The position numbers and the translations under genes are program-made. Under the pieces are notes generated by a model that was not told the origin of the DNA, searched no databases, and saw only the letters and a program-made list of their open reading frames with translations. From Zeugodacus cucurbitae (lineage: Eukaryota; Arthropoda; Insecta; Diptera; Tephritidae), in contig NC_071671.1 of NCBI RefSeq assembly GCF_028554725.1, positions 54,888,501 through 54,952,500 of the forward strand: 64,000 bases of DNA. Reading direction: 5' to 3'. Shown here piece after piece: positions 12,801-24,420 of this stretch (positions within the stretch are counted from its first letter, which is position 1; each line of letters begins with the position of its first letter).

Positions 12801-14639
12801 CCGTATAGTTGAGTTAACAAGAGTCCGGTCTCTAGCGAATGACTGTGTTCGATCTATGAAACTATTATAATTAATACTCTATACCTCTCTCCTTCTTTCT
12901 CTATCACTCTGTCTTCTGCAAGACTAAAAAAGCTAGACATCCCCGAAAACTGAGATATAATTGAAGTTCTTTATAATCGTACTTTGTCAGAAGTGAATTT
13001 CAGATTAGATTCACATAGGAAATTATCACTCGAGTTTCTCATATTAAAAATACCACAATTCTCGGTGCTGATCTGATTCATTGTCTTTATTGGACCTTAT
13101 AGAAGGTTGCATCACTGGTTCTCATTTCAATATTTTTCCCTCTTATCACATTTTCCTCCTAGTGCCATCAGAAAGTACAGACATGGTCTAATTATAACAC
13201 CAGAACATCTTAGCCGAACCTAATCTAATTACCCTAGTGGCTAAGAAAACTCTCTATATAAAGCAAAAGAGAATTTCATTGAAATTAAGTTGACTTTCTC
13301 GTCGACTTAGTTAATATAGTATTTAATATAAACCTCCCACTAGCCACAAATTAACCGACCGAGCTTCTGATTAATCATCTTATCTAGGGTTATAAGTAGT
13401 ACTTTTCATTGGGCTAAATGTAAGGTTTTAGACGTTCGATGTTATCAACCTAAGGAATCGACAAAAAAAGTCTGTAATAATTGCATAAACTTATCAAACA
13501 TGAGAGTCCATTATAGATTAAAAGGGAACTTAAGGTTTCGAATACTTTCCCAGACCAGACTGCCAACTAGTTCGCTTTACTTAAGTAGACCCGAGTATTT
13601 AGAAAACACCTTTCGGAACTTAGGTTCGCTTCGAGTAAAAATTAACTTTTTTTATTCAAACCGCCCTAATGAGTGAATGAAAAAAATATACCGCCTACTC
13701 ACAAAATGTTTTGGTTTGGCAAGTACTTAAACTGTCATTCAAAAGTTGATTGCCACTGTTCTACATAATTTGTATTGTAGCTGAATTATTGTTATTGTTA
13801 TTATAATGAAGACACAACGCAGTTTTGAGAAAAATATAACAAATAGCTTAGTTATTGACACTTCGCTTTACCTCTCTCTCTCTCTTGCCATGCACTTCAT
13901 ATTGCTCTCAAGTAGTCTAACTTAGCGTGGCCACAAACAACTTTCAGCCTTGAGGACACTTCAAAAGGACATTCAAAACGTGCTTGAGTTGACCCATGCC
14001 AAGTAAAATTCACTTTTTGCCGACTCTACTTCCATTACTTCTTGTGTGTAGTGGGCGTTCTGTCGCTCATTGAATTTACATACACTCGCAGTTCGGCCGC
14101 GACATTTAGCATTTGGCATTTAATTAAATTATATGCATGTAACTAACATTAGATAAGTCAGTGCCCACCATTCTCCCTCAATGTTCGTATTTCCATCAAA
14201 TTGAAATTAGTCACCGTTAGTCACCTCATCATTACAGTTAGCCTGCGGTTTAAGCGCCTTGGCTGCTGCTGCATTTCACAGTGCTCATATGTATTAAGCC
14301 CTTTCCCAGTAAAATCAATTCTGCCTACTACTCATTAGTCCTTTGTATGAATGCTGTTTCCCTAGTAATATGTACATATGTATGTGTGTTTATTAATCAG
14401 ACTTGACTTCTGGTATTCAATTCACAGTTATGCCAATTAGGGCTTCATTACAGATTTCGCTTTAAAGTAACACCTGCAGGTTAGCTGGATTATTCGCGAG
14501 TAATGTTCACACTATTGTTAATTAATTGGGTCCAACAGATATACAAGATACACTAATGTGTAAGGGATATACATATAAGAGGAGTTTTCTTGAATAAATT
14601 TGAGAGATCTTAAAACATACTCGGTTGCTAAGAGCAGTC
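9811..14639. other. Long AT-rich non-coding stretch
   Basis: No gene, and no element I can name. From 11380 to 11700 the DNA is GC-richer and resembles host backbone. From 12480 to 13700 it is AT-rich and unstructured to the eye. A CT/GA-rich tract lies at about 13871-13886. The small open frames at 9898-10158 and 12060-12320 have no domain and normal AT-rich composition. Confidence 0.5.
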
Positions 14640-15702
14640 AGACAGGTATCGACTATCTGGTCCCATTCTACAACTGGGAAAGACGTTTCATGATAAACAT
14701 GGAAAAGGATGGTTGGCGCAAGGGCACCGTAACATGGAAAAGGATGGTTGGCGCAAGGGCACCGTAACTACACGCAACACCTTAAATATCTATACGGATG
14801 GCTCTAAAATGGATGAGAGAGTAGGAGCAGGAATATACTGTCCGGAATTAGGCATAAAACAACCGTTCAAACTGCCGAACCACTGCCGTATATTTCAAGC
14901 AGAGGTCTTTGCTATTGGGAAGGCAGCAGAGCTAGCCTCCAGCGCACAAGGCCAATACTCTAAAATTAACATCTACGTAGACAGCCAAGCGGCAATCAAG
15001 GCAGTAACCTCGTGTCGAATATCGGCCAAAAGTGTCCTGAGCAGCAGGGCAGCAGTAGTGAGGGTCGCCAGAAATATGAGGCTACACTTCTATTGGGTGC
15101 CAGGCCATAAAGGCATCGAGGGCAACGAAATCGTAGACGGGATTGCCAAGAGTGGTGTACAGCTGTCACCCGGAAACATGATCAACATCGCTAAACCCAT
15201 GCACATTCTATACGATGACATAGACAGGTGCATGACAAGAAGAATCATATCTCGCTGGACGGATCTACCGGGGTGTAAAACTGCAAAGGTCATGTGCAAA
15301 GCGGTAGATCAAAAATATACAAGGTTCCTACTGGAGCTCGATATAAAGAGCTGTAGGACCATGGTTGGCATTCTTACCGGTCACAGCCTTGTAGCGGCAC
15401 ATGCCTATAAAATGGGGCTGTCAGATCGGGAGGAATGTAGAAAATGTCAAGAGCGGGGCACCAAGGAAACAGTGGAGCATCTAGCGAGACAGCGTTTTAT
15501 GTACTTAGGGGCCATACAGTACGATAAGTTAGAGGATATATCGTCAGTGAAGCCTCATAAACTATTAAAATTCACGACAGGCGCAGGCATCCTGAACGAT
15601 GACTACTACTCAGGGAACACGTAAAGGCACTCCATTCTGGTATCGCAAAGGACCATAACTGGTCTATGCGTGGCCTGCAGGCCTACCAGACCAACCTAAC
15701 CT
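14640..15702 (+). pseudogene. RNase H-bearing LINE (LOA/I-like), 3' portion
   Basis: The plus-strand frame ending at 15624 encodes a type I RNase H domain: IYTDGSKM (first Asp), FQAEVFAIGKA (Glu), VDSQAAIKA (second Asp), then WVPGHKGIEGNEIVDGIAK with the last Asp. All four catalytic positions are present. Downstream, CRKCQERGTKETVEH begins the CCHC knuckle usual in these elements, but the text then jumps to a region that normally lies further on, so the final Cys is lost. The 3' UTR ends at CCAACCTAACCT. A 35-bp tandem duplication just upstream of RNase H (14696-14765) shifts the frame, so this is not an intact copy. The reported frame opens at a TTG (14713); the first true ATG is 14734. 5'-truncated: no RT domain. 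Confidence 0.85.
14696..14765 (+). repeat. Exact 35-bp tandem duplication inside LINE
   Basis: The 35 bases at 14696-14730 are repeated exactly at 14731-14765. The unit is not a multiple of three, so it breaks the reading frame just before the RNase H domain. Identity of the two units suggests a recent event, perhaps slippage. Confidence 0.95.
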
Positions 15703-16583
15703 GAAACATATTCGAGTAGCTGAAGGTCAAAGGTCAACTTGGTCTTTACTCTAGAATAACTGAGCATTTACATGTGATCTATAAACTCTTACCGCCTCAC
15801 AGTATAGTAAGAAATGTGATGGGATAATAAAGGCTTTCCTAGGGAACTAAGAGATATAACATTAACACCCTGACCTATAAGTTTGGATATAACCGATGGA
15901 TCCCATAATAAAATCACAAGAAGTCTTATTGAAAATATAAAGGAATTACAATTTTATTATATTTGTCAAGGGCTTTCTTGTACAGAAATAACTCATTTGA
16001 GAGCGATCCCAAATACGCCGAACCCCTTAATTAGTGTGTGATACTAAATCGTCAACATTAACAAGATTTAACAAATTCCAAGTAGAAATCCTTTCAGGGC
16101 AAAACGTATGCAACAGATCGTAAATCTGTGCTTGGTTATAATTGCTTAGAGGATACATTTACTTTATAGATGACTTGGGACCGGGCTGGAAACAAAAATT
16201 TAGCTTTTTTCTTATGGAACGGAATGTCCGGATTGTGTTACATCAGTCCTATTATTAAGTAGTCTTATTGCTTACGTATTTAGTTATATTTGTCGACAGC
16301 CTATAGATGAAATCTCATAACACAAACTACTCGACTAATTTAGATCAAACTCGGCTAGTTATATTTATTTAATATTTGATTCACATAATTTAAAAGTTGA
16401 GAAAATCGGATAACTGACAAGCCCACTTTCTATAGAAGGACAATTTCAATGTTAACAGTTTACTTGTCCTGAGAGGAGATAGGTCAATAAACATCTCAAT
16501 AAAGTCCAAGTCCAAAGTGATCCAATAATCATTATAATTTAGAAATGTTAGTTTTCAAGAGAACTAGATTTGAAAGGAGTTGT
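15703..16583. other. AT-rich spacer with one repeat shared with 20.3 kb
   Basis: No gene. The part at about 16290-16500 resembles 20330-20580: both run through text like CACAAACTRCTCGACWAATTT and later CCCACTTTCT, followed by GAAGGA and an AATT-rich stretch. This is a diverged pair of an unnamed repeat. Confidence 0.5.
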
Positions 16584-16735
16584 AATGGGTGTTTTTTTTA
16601 GACGTGTGGCGTTTTTCTGTGTTGGTCTAATTGACAGCTACTACTTGAATTATACTCAGTTTGGTTTGCATTTTATAATGGAAAGACTTACTCCGGAACA
16701 ACGTTTATAGCTGCCATACCGTCCCAATTATTGTA
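16584..16735 (+). mobile_element. Tc1/mariner-type element, 5' end only
   Basis: The sequence begins with a GGGTGTTTTTTTTAGA terminal motif, runs through a short leader, and reaches ATG at 16678 with MERLTPEQRL followed by a stop. This start is typical of a large insect Tc1/mariner-like transposase family with an N-terminal helix-turn-helix. Only about 20 codons remain. It is joined at about 16736 to a family 1 repeat. The same family, as a deletion derivative, lies at 33.35 kb on the minus strand. Confidence 0.7.
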
Positions 16736-17385
16736 AAAAGTCGTCGAAAATTGGGAAATTGGATTTTGTCCGTCCGTGCAAGCTGAAACTTGTGTAAAAA
16801 TTGGAAAATTTGGTACAAATGATCGTTCTAGGAAGGGGCATATTTGGATGTAATTTTTTTAGAAAGTGGGCGTGACCTCTACTAAGTTTTTTGTACGTAT
16901 GAAACACTGAGGAGTCGTTTTCTTCAGGCAATTCCTTATACTGTCTAAAAATGGATAAAATCGATTTATAACCACGCCTTCTTCTCATACAAACGTTATG
17001 TTGAAAACTACTAAAAATGCTTTAATTCAGTAAGGGAAACCATCAGAAACCTTTAATCTCATTATAAAGATGGAACAGAAGAGCTCCACTCAAAATGGTA
17101 TTCAAAATTTTAAATGGGCCTGGTTCCGCATGAGGACATCAGAGCTTCGAATAAATTTTTTTTACCGAAAATATAGGTGAGTCCGTCAGATATTTTAAAG
17201 AAATTCAGAGGGAATATTTTTCTTCTAATAATATGTTTCCCTGCCAAAGATTAGTAAAATCCCTAGTTCCCATATACCTATAATATTATTAGGGTTTTCA
17301 AACTTTCAATGGACTTTATACCATATATATGACGAATATGTGAGACGAACTCCCGAACTTAGCCCTTCCTTATTTGTTTTTATTT
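16736..17385 (-). repeat. Family 1 non-coding repeat, partial
   Basis: Minus orientation. The high-coordinate end shows the family's 5' motif, reverse complement of GGGCTAAGTTCGGG (CCCGAACTTAGCCC near 17355). The interior contains the GTGGGCGTG and GGACGGAC blocks shared with the copies at 35.9 and 45.1 kb. It lacks the 3' hairpin end and about half of the body. No open frame of note; 16728-16988 is a chance frame. Confidence 0.7.
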
Positions 17386-18240
17386 CTTTCAAAGGTTTAT
17401 GGATGTGATCCTATGAAAATAATAATATGAATATTAAAAACGACAAATTTTTGTTTATATAACGCAAGATTCTTTCTCTCTCTGACATAAAATTTATCTA
17501 ATAATATCTGGTTTAAAAAAAGTTCCACATATTAACCTTCACCTCGAATTCACTCGAGTACACACCCAAAAGCTGATTGTACCATACTTCCTTGACATTT
17601 CCGACAACTCGAAATTGCTAATCAGTAAATCAAAAGCTTAAAAAGAGTATAAACTAAGTACACTTTGTTATTTGCAACATGCCACAGAGCGTAAATAACA
17701 ATAACACATTGGATAAAAATCAACAACAATTTACGATTACGAAACAAAACAAAAGCAAAAAAGAATCAAACAATTTACCTGCAGAAAGTCGCAAAAAGCA
17801 AAGCAACAATCAATGCTGGTCAATATTTGCTGACAGCAAACAACAGTAAATAACGGAAATGAGGGGGAGGAAGAAAATTTTGCAGCGAGAGGCACACAGA
17901 CACACATATGCTTTTTGATGGGACACTAATACGCATAGACATTGTTTACCTTTTAATGGTTTCGCTTTGGCAACAAAAAGAAAATCAAATGCAAAGAAAA
18001 CAAACACAAAAACAACAAAAAAAAGAATAGTAGAAAACATCAAACAACGGTATGCAAAAGTTGATTTAGAGCAAACAAATCGAGCGGTGAACGATGAGCA
18101 GGTGTGTGTGGTGGAAGGGTGGAAGAGCGCTCTTTCGAGCACACCTTGACTTTTGGTCAAACCCAAGCGGATCCACACACACAAAACCCAGAAGGTAGAT
18201 TTTGTGGAAAGGCGCTGCATGAATGATGTCTCTGTGTTGT
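17386..18240. other. Non-coding backbone
   Basis: No gene. From about 17640 the DNA is rich in ACAA and AAAC words and looks like host backbone. The 136-residue minus-strand frame at 17810-18220 is FF/VF-rich low-complexity text opposite the A-rich strand and is not credible. Confidence 0.5.
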
Positions 18241-18450
18241 GTTCGCCCGCTTGTTTGCCGGCTTGTTTGATTGTTTGGTTAGCCGGTTGACTGACTGTTG
18301 GGTTAGTTCGTTGGGTTGGTTGGTTAGCCTGCCGTTTGGTCGGCTGCTTGGTCGGCTGGTTGACTGATCATTCGGTTTGGTTTTACTTTGTAAGCAATCG
18401 ACTGGCTGGTCGGCTGGCTTTGGCAGCTTTGGTTAGCCGCTTGGTTATGT
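18241..18450. repeat. GGTT/CGGCTGGTT degenerate minisatellite
   Basis: About 200 bases are built from short, shuffled units such as GGTTGGTTGGTT, TTGGTCGGCTGGTTGACTG and TGGTCGGCTGG. Units vary in length by one to a few bases, so this is a degenerate array, not a clean satellite. The strand is strongly G+T biased. Confidence 0.75.
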
Positions 18451-18904
18451 TTGATTTTCTACTTTGCAGCTTAGCAAATTAAGCGTTTGCGAACAGTTGC
18501 ATAACACACACAAAACACAAAAATTAAAAAACGAAACAAAAAACTAGGCCACTCCGCCAGCCACCAGGTTGATGGCGGCTGGTTGTTTGTGCATTGAAAA
18601 AGTGTTTTGCATTGCAGTCGCTTTGTAGCCGAAAATCACTTTCAGTTTTGTTGGTAGCAGTTTGTTGTTGTTGTTTTTTGTTTGTTGGCTGTAGTTAGCA
18701 AATTTTTATTTTTTGTTCTGACCTCAAATCAGTTTTTGTTGCCAGTTGGTAAAGGGAAACTAAAAAATGTTGTGTTTAACATTGGCTTTATGAAGAGTTT
18801 GCTAAATAGATCATCAGCCAGGGTTGCCATCAGTTTATTTGGTCATATTTTTAAGTGTAATGGTGAATAGTGTCAGATATTTCGAAGTAGAATATTGTAA
18901 AAAA
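18451..18904. other. Non-coding backbone
   Basis: TTG-rich host-like DNA. Nothing coding is recognised. Confidence 0.5.
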
Positions 18905-19630
18905 TATTTTTATATATAGCCTCTTTAGATTTCAACTTTACACCACCAAGGGCGTTCACCATGGACAGAAACAGGTGGTAATCACTTGGCGCTATGTCCG
19001 GACTATATAATGGATGCGATAAAATCTCCCATCCGAGCTCCCGTAGCTGCTGACGAGTCATCAACGATGTGTGTGCTCCGCCATTGATCTGGTGGAAATC
19101 TACACCCCTCCTGTTGACCAATTCTGGACGCTTCTGGTAGATCGCCTGCATCAAGCTGTTCAGTATTTCGCAGTAGTTGGTAGAATTAAGCGTCTGGCCA
19201 TATGAGAGCAGCTCGTAGTGGATGATTCCCTTCCAATCCCACCAAACACACAGCAAAACCTTCCTGGTCGTCTATCCCGGCTTGGCCACTGTTTGGGGCG
19301 ATTCACCGACCTTCTAACAGGACCGTTTTCGCTTGATATTTTCGTATGTGATCCATTTTTCGTCGCCAGTCACACTCCGCTTAAAAAATGGGTCGAGTTC
19401 GTTCCGTTTCAGCTACATATCGCTGGCGTTGATTCGGTCCAGAAGGTTTTTTGCGTCAAATCATGCGGCACCCAAACATCAAGCTTTTTTGTATATCCAA
19501 CCGTCTGCAGATGATTTAAAAAGGTTTGGTGACTAATTCCCATCTCCTGGGCGATGTCACGAGATGCCACATGCCACATGGTCTAACTAGATGCTTTCCA
19601 AGATTTGATCGGTATTCGTCGCCGCGAAAT
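18905..19630 (-). pseudogene. mariner transposase remnant (copy A), 5' part missing
   Basis: On the minus strand, pieces in different frames spell a mariner transposase: SRDIAQEMGISHQTF, then WVPHDLTQK, VTGDEKWITYENIKRKRS with the first catalytic Asp, then VWWDWKGIIHYELL, a damaged HQINGGAHTS where HxDNAxPHTS is usual (second catalytic Asp lost), and YSPDIAPSDYHLFLS with the third Asp of the D34D triad. The region before SRDIAQEM is absent, and the C-terminus decays after GVKLKSKEA. Stops near 19290 and 19590 confirm a dead copy. It shares its middle region with copy B at 22.5 kb. Confidence 0.9.
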
Positions 19631-20329
19631 TCGTAAGTCAAAAATATAATAAAATAATATATAATATATATCGCAGTCTGTAAGCCTTAAGGACGATAGA
19701 AATATATTTGAATGTCTATAAGAATTGATTATGAAAAGCGAATCGATGTTATATCGTTTTGATACATAACTGGAGAATATGAGCAAATATCTCTACCTTA
19801 ATTCAAATTTGAAGAAACCATTTGTCTATTTATTTATATTATGTTGATATATATTCAGCTGAGCTAGGCGATTTTCTTTTCTTAAAAGCCCACACCTCCT
19901 TGCCTTTTCGTGAATTTGTGATTAAAAATAACGTTACTCTGTAATGATCTTCCAGCCTCCATTTTCGTCAGAAATGACTTCGTGTGGTTTTTTCCTATTT
20001 TCAAAAATATAGAGAATCTTAAACGGCTGTTATTTTACAAGTGTACGTGAAATCGTTGAAAGAGTCAAAGGCTAAAATGTGTATTTGAGAAGTGTTTTAA
20101 CAGTTGGAGGAAGCACTGACATAAGGACTTAATATAGAAATGGGAACGGTTTTAAAAACAAAAAAATTGCCGTTATTTTTTGAACACACCTCGTAGGATA
20201 TATGTACCAAGATTAATACATTAATTTTAATTTTCACTCAAGTTTCCTTTTCGTGGAGATCATATTTGGTTCGGTTTTTATTATATTCATAGTTCTATTG
20301 ATGCCTACAGTTTTACATATCCATACATA
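19631..20329. other. AT-rich spacer
   Basis: No gene or named element seen. TATA-rich. Confidence 0.5.
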
Positions 20330-20580
20330 TATGCCTCCAACTTATGGTTAAAATTTCACATCACAAACTGCTCGACAAATTTTGACCAAACTCGACCGTT
20401 AGTATTCTTATTATGCCTGTATTACGTATTTAAAAAATGGAGGGAATCGGAATATAATAACACCCACTTTCTGTCGAAGGAGAATTTGAATGATATGAGC
20501 GCTTATACACCTTTACAGATGGGAGCTCAAAATACATATTAAAAACGAACACAAATATTGGCTATTCGATTCACATAATA
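20330..20580. repeat. Unnamed diverged repeat, pair of 16.3 kb
   Basis: Shares an ordered series of short blocks with about 16290-16500: a CATCACAAACTGCTCGACA block, an ACTCG block, and a CCCACTTTCTGTCGAAGGA block. Divergence is high, so the relationship is only moderately sure. No coding potential. Confidence 0.45.
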
Positions 20581-21471
20581 CGCTAGGTATCATGTATTTA
20601 GTAGATTTTAATTTATGGCCTTTCTTTGACCTTGTTATATATATTTTGATCAGTGTTCTGAAAAAAAATGTAAGTTGTACCAAAAATATTTGGAATCTGT
20701 CCAGATGAGTCTCGATTTCTGTTGTTTTTCATAGAATTATACATCTTAAGTATTACCAACAGTATCACTGTATATGTAGTATAAGTAAATTTCATTCCGA
20801 CATCTTTTTCACCCCACCTCCAGCTGTCCATTATCTATCGATTTGGCCTCTCTTATTCTACTTTCGTTACGCCTCGTACAATTCAAACAAATCGTTTGTC
20901 AGCTCCGATTTAATTATGCATTCTGACCTGTGTTTTAGCCTTGATTAAGCTGCTCACTTTTTCCGTTCTACTCTTCGTCTGTTTGTCGGTGCGCCAGTAC
21001 GTTTGTTGGCAATTTCTTTTTTCTCTTCTTTGCAGTTTGTATTGTAATTTGCAGTTGTTGGTGCTATTGTTGTTGTTATCTCTGTTGATGTACACCTTTT
21101 TGTTCATTTCACTCACCGCTGATTGACATCTCGACAATAACAACAAAGCCCAATCATGGCTTGATTTCCTTAAGCGGAAACAACTGTTTACCGTACCTTT
21201 GCTGGATTGTTTGATTGTTGTTGTTATTTATTGTTTTATTGATTTGCGCGGCACACGCAATTGCCATTATACATACATACAGTAAGACTAGTCTCTGTGT
21301 GTTTGTTTGACTTTTAGCCGTCTGGCAACACTGTGTATGTGTGACAGCTTGTCAGTTGGGCAGACAGTGGCAGGTGGCAGCCGCAATAAATTCTCATTTG
21401 TTGTTTTTTTTTTTATTACATACAAACACACTGATTTTTTCAGAAGTTCTATGCAAACATCCGCTGCTTAA

Positions 21472-21561
21472 TTTTCGGTTGTACTGTGTGTTTGTTGTCA
21501 TCCTGACAAACATTTTTTTTCGGTTGTACTATGTGTTTGTTGTTGGACTGACAAAAACTGT
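21472..21561. repeat. 45-bp tandem duplication
   Basis: Two copies of a unit starting TTTTCGGTTGTACT begin at 21472 and 21517 with a few differences. Function unknown. Confidence 0.75.
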
Positions 21562-21804
21562 TTGCAATAATCACTGCACATCCGTTGCAGGCTCACCTTC
21601 AAATATCGTTCGTGTAGCGAAAGAGTTCGTTAGTGTTAATGCTGCTGTTGTTGTTGTAATTTTTGTGCTACCTTTTGATTTGTTCACTTGTTGTTGTTGC
21701 TTTTAACCTCAACGCTGATTTGTCCAGTTTTTTTATTTATTTGCTTGATCGTTTTTGTTGTGTTGCAAGTTCATATATATAAACACCGTCGACGTAATCG
21801 TTTA

Positions 21805-21820
21805 TGTGTGTGTGTGTGTT
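21805..21820. repeat. (TG)n microsatellite
   Basis: Pure TG run in backbone DNA. Confidence 0.9.
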
Positions 21821-22527
21821 CGTCTTTCATACACTAAACATATTTATTATTTGCTGGTAAATCACCAATTTGGCAATTTCATTCATCAATTTGATGGTCA
21901 GCAATATGGCACACATGTGATTGACAGGGTACAGCGCTGTTAGCCAGTAAGCAGCTAAGCTTAATACACCCAGTTGGGAAATTTTAAGCAATTAAAAATT
22001 AGAATAGTTGTTGTTGGAATTACTGGAATTACAAAATTTCCTGAATTTCCGAAATTAAATAAAATTTTATTCTGATCTTTCGACATTAATTCTGAACATA
22101 GAGTACAGAGGAATGCACTCTTCAGACATACTGAACTGATTTGTAATAAATATGGCAACTCTCAACGAAAATAGATATCAGTTGGACCACATAATTAAAT
22201 TGTGCAAAAGATTAAAAGCAAAAAATTTCGCGATTAGTTTGGGATATTCAAAGGAATTCCTGAATTGTTTTCTTAACCTAATATATATTGATATTATCTA
22301 TTAATTGTGTACAAAACTGTAGCTAGAGAGAATAATATGCATTAACTTTGAAGATTGTTCTTAGTAAAATAAAGACTAAACCTTCATTTGAGTATTTTCG
22401 ATCGTATTCTGGGGGGTAAGTTTAAGTCTGATCCTCTACTCGCCATCTGCGTTTAGTATCCAGCGACTTCTCGAGCAGAGTTCAGAGCTTTAACGCTGCA
22501 CTCAACTTCATAAACAACAAAATAATA

Positions 22528-23202
22528 TTGGTTGTCAAATATTTCACTTCCGCTTCTAGATCTAGACGGCAACTTCGTATGCGATCCATTTTTCGACGCC
22601 AGTCACCATCCGATTCTGGTTCGTTCCGTTTAAGCAGCATATCGCAGTCGTTGATTCGGTCCAGAAGGTTTTTTTTGCGTCAAATCATGCGGCAACCAAA
22701 CATCAAGCTTTTTTATGTATCCAACCTCCTGCAGATGGTTTAAAAAGGTTTGGTGACTAACTCCCATCTCTTGGGCGTTGTCACGAGATGCCACATGCCG
22801 ATCTAACTCAATGTTTTTCATGATTTGATCGGTATTCTTCGTCACAGGTCTTACGCCGGCTGTCTTATCCATGGTGTCGTTTTCACCCGCTCTGAATCGT
22901 CGAAACTATTCCTCCGCAGTTCGAAGTGATAGAGTACCATCCCCACTTCCGCCACTTCTCACGGAACGTTTCTCTAGAGAATTTGAATTTAACGAAGGAA
23001 AACTTTAAAATAGCGCGAATTTCGGCGTTAGTGAACTCCATGTTTACACGTCTATAACTGCTGAACGCAATATCCAAACTAATCATGCATACCTTCGTTT
23101 TGTAGGTTGCGTCAAGACCTTTCAAAGATGCATAGTATTGCCAGATCTCTGTGGCGCTGTGTACATAACCGTGAAAGCGGAAGGGAGATATTGGACAACC
23201 TT
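22528..23202 (-). mobile_element. mariner deletion derivative (copy B) with both terminal inverted repeats
   Basis: About 675 bp, bounded by inverted repeats: plus strand GGTTGTCAAATATTTCACTT near the low end, and the reverse complement of GGTTGTCCAATATCTCCCTT near the high end (3 mismatches over about 26 bases). TA dinucleotides lie just outside both ends. On the minus strand it reads MEFTNAEIRAILKFSFVK (start near 23042), a damaged FREKW region, then TAGVRPVT, IELDRHVASRDNAQEMGVSHQTF, LDVWLPHDLTQK, and VTGVEKWIAYE, where Asp of the GDEKW motif is Val. Right after that the sequence meets the 3' inverted repeat, so the C-terminal half, with catalytic Asp 2 and 3, is deleted. It cannot make transposase but could once have been mobilised by a full copy. 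Confidence 0.85.
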
Positions 23203-24420
23203 ATATATGATCATAATCAAACTCCACTTAGTAAGAAGAAGCTTCTAGCAGTGTTTGTCGTATCGTAATACTATTGAAAACTGTTCACTATCTGCAGAGA
23301 TAAAGAGCTAGACAATAAATTTTCTGAACGATCCCCAGTCATCAAGAAAATTTTGGAATTTTCTGAATTAAAAGGCATTAAATATGGGTTCTTCAACGTA
23401 TTTTCTTCTTCCCACTTCTGTTTAAGTTTTTAATGTCGCAACTCCGTCAATACTCAAAGTAAAATTCAAGTACCTTATAGTGCATGATAATTGGGTCGTT
23501 GGCAAGCTGATGGCATGTGAAAAAAGGTGGCTTCTTCGATGCCAGGAACCCAACACTCTCTCCTAGTAAATCAACGGCGTCTCTTTTTACGGACTATCTC
23601 AGTCCATGAAACAATATAGTGTCGTCAAAATATGGTCCCAATTTTTCACTCTGCACATAGTTGCGGTAAATAAAATCCGCAAATCGGTAGTCTGTCTTGC
23701 AGGAATAGACGATGACTATGACCCGTTTAGAGTACATTTTTTGGCGGATATTTTTGTTGAAATATATTATATGGAATATTTGGCATAAAGTGATTTTCGG
23801 ACCAGACTGTATATATGTAGGCGCTTACTGATTGTATTTTTCAAATTTCTCTTAGGAAGCAAGAGGGAGAGGTAGAAGCATTAAAAATCTGAATGAAAAT
23901 CATCCACACCACACCTCTTATAGGCTCACTAAAATATGTCGTAATCTGCTAAAGACTTGATAAAAGAAACTTGGTGAACATATTTCGTTTGGCTGATCTT
24001 ACGTTATAATTTGAAAAGGGGAGAAACAGAAAAGTAGCCACGCTCATCGCCCAGGTGACGGTTATGTTCGAAACTATTTGAAGTTCGCTAAATGTCGAAA
24101 AGTTAATGTCACAAACGACGATTTCAACCAAATGTGAACATATATGGCTAAAAAATATGAGCCTAACTTGAAAGGTTTGGCATTTTAGGAATCGAAAATT
24201 CGCCACATTTATAGAAGGCGCTTTTCAATATCGTAAGCTTATTTATTATTATATAAAATAAGCGCAGACTATATATTTTATATATTTGAGATATATGACA
24301 ACTTAATATTTACTTATATGATCCACTAATGGTCTAAAATAGTTAATTAAAACTTTTCCGGTTGATTTTATACTGCATATTTCGGAATATATTTGTAAAA
24401 TATTTTATATATATATTATT
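23203..24420. other. AT-rich spacer
   Basis: No element or gene recognised. From 23400 to 23800 there are short open frames on the plus strand, the longest of which (23606-23788) has no known motif. Confidence 0.45.

Larger units (their letters stand above)
20581..22527. other. Non-coding backbone with simple repeats
   Basis: From about 20840 to 21960 the DNA is TTG-rich host-like sequence with a (GT)n at 21805-21820 and a 45-bp tandem duplication at 21472-21561. The 121-residue frame at 21341-21706 is a TTG/GTT-repeat translation. No gene is recognised. Confidence 0.5.

Noticed and set aside
15690..15702. CCTAACCT as a true telomere repeat or chromosome end
   Set aside because: Only two or three units at LINE 3' ends; not an array.
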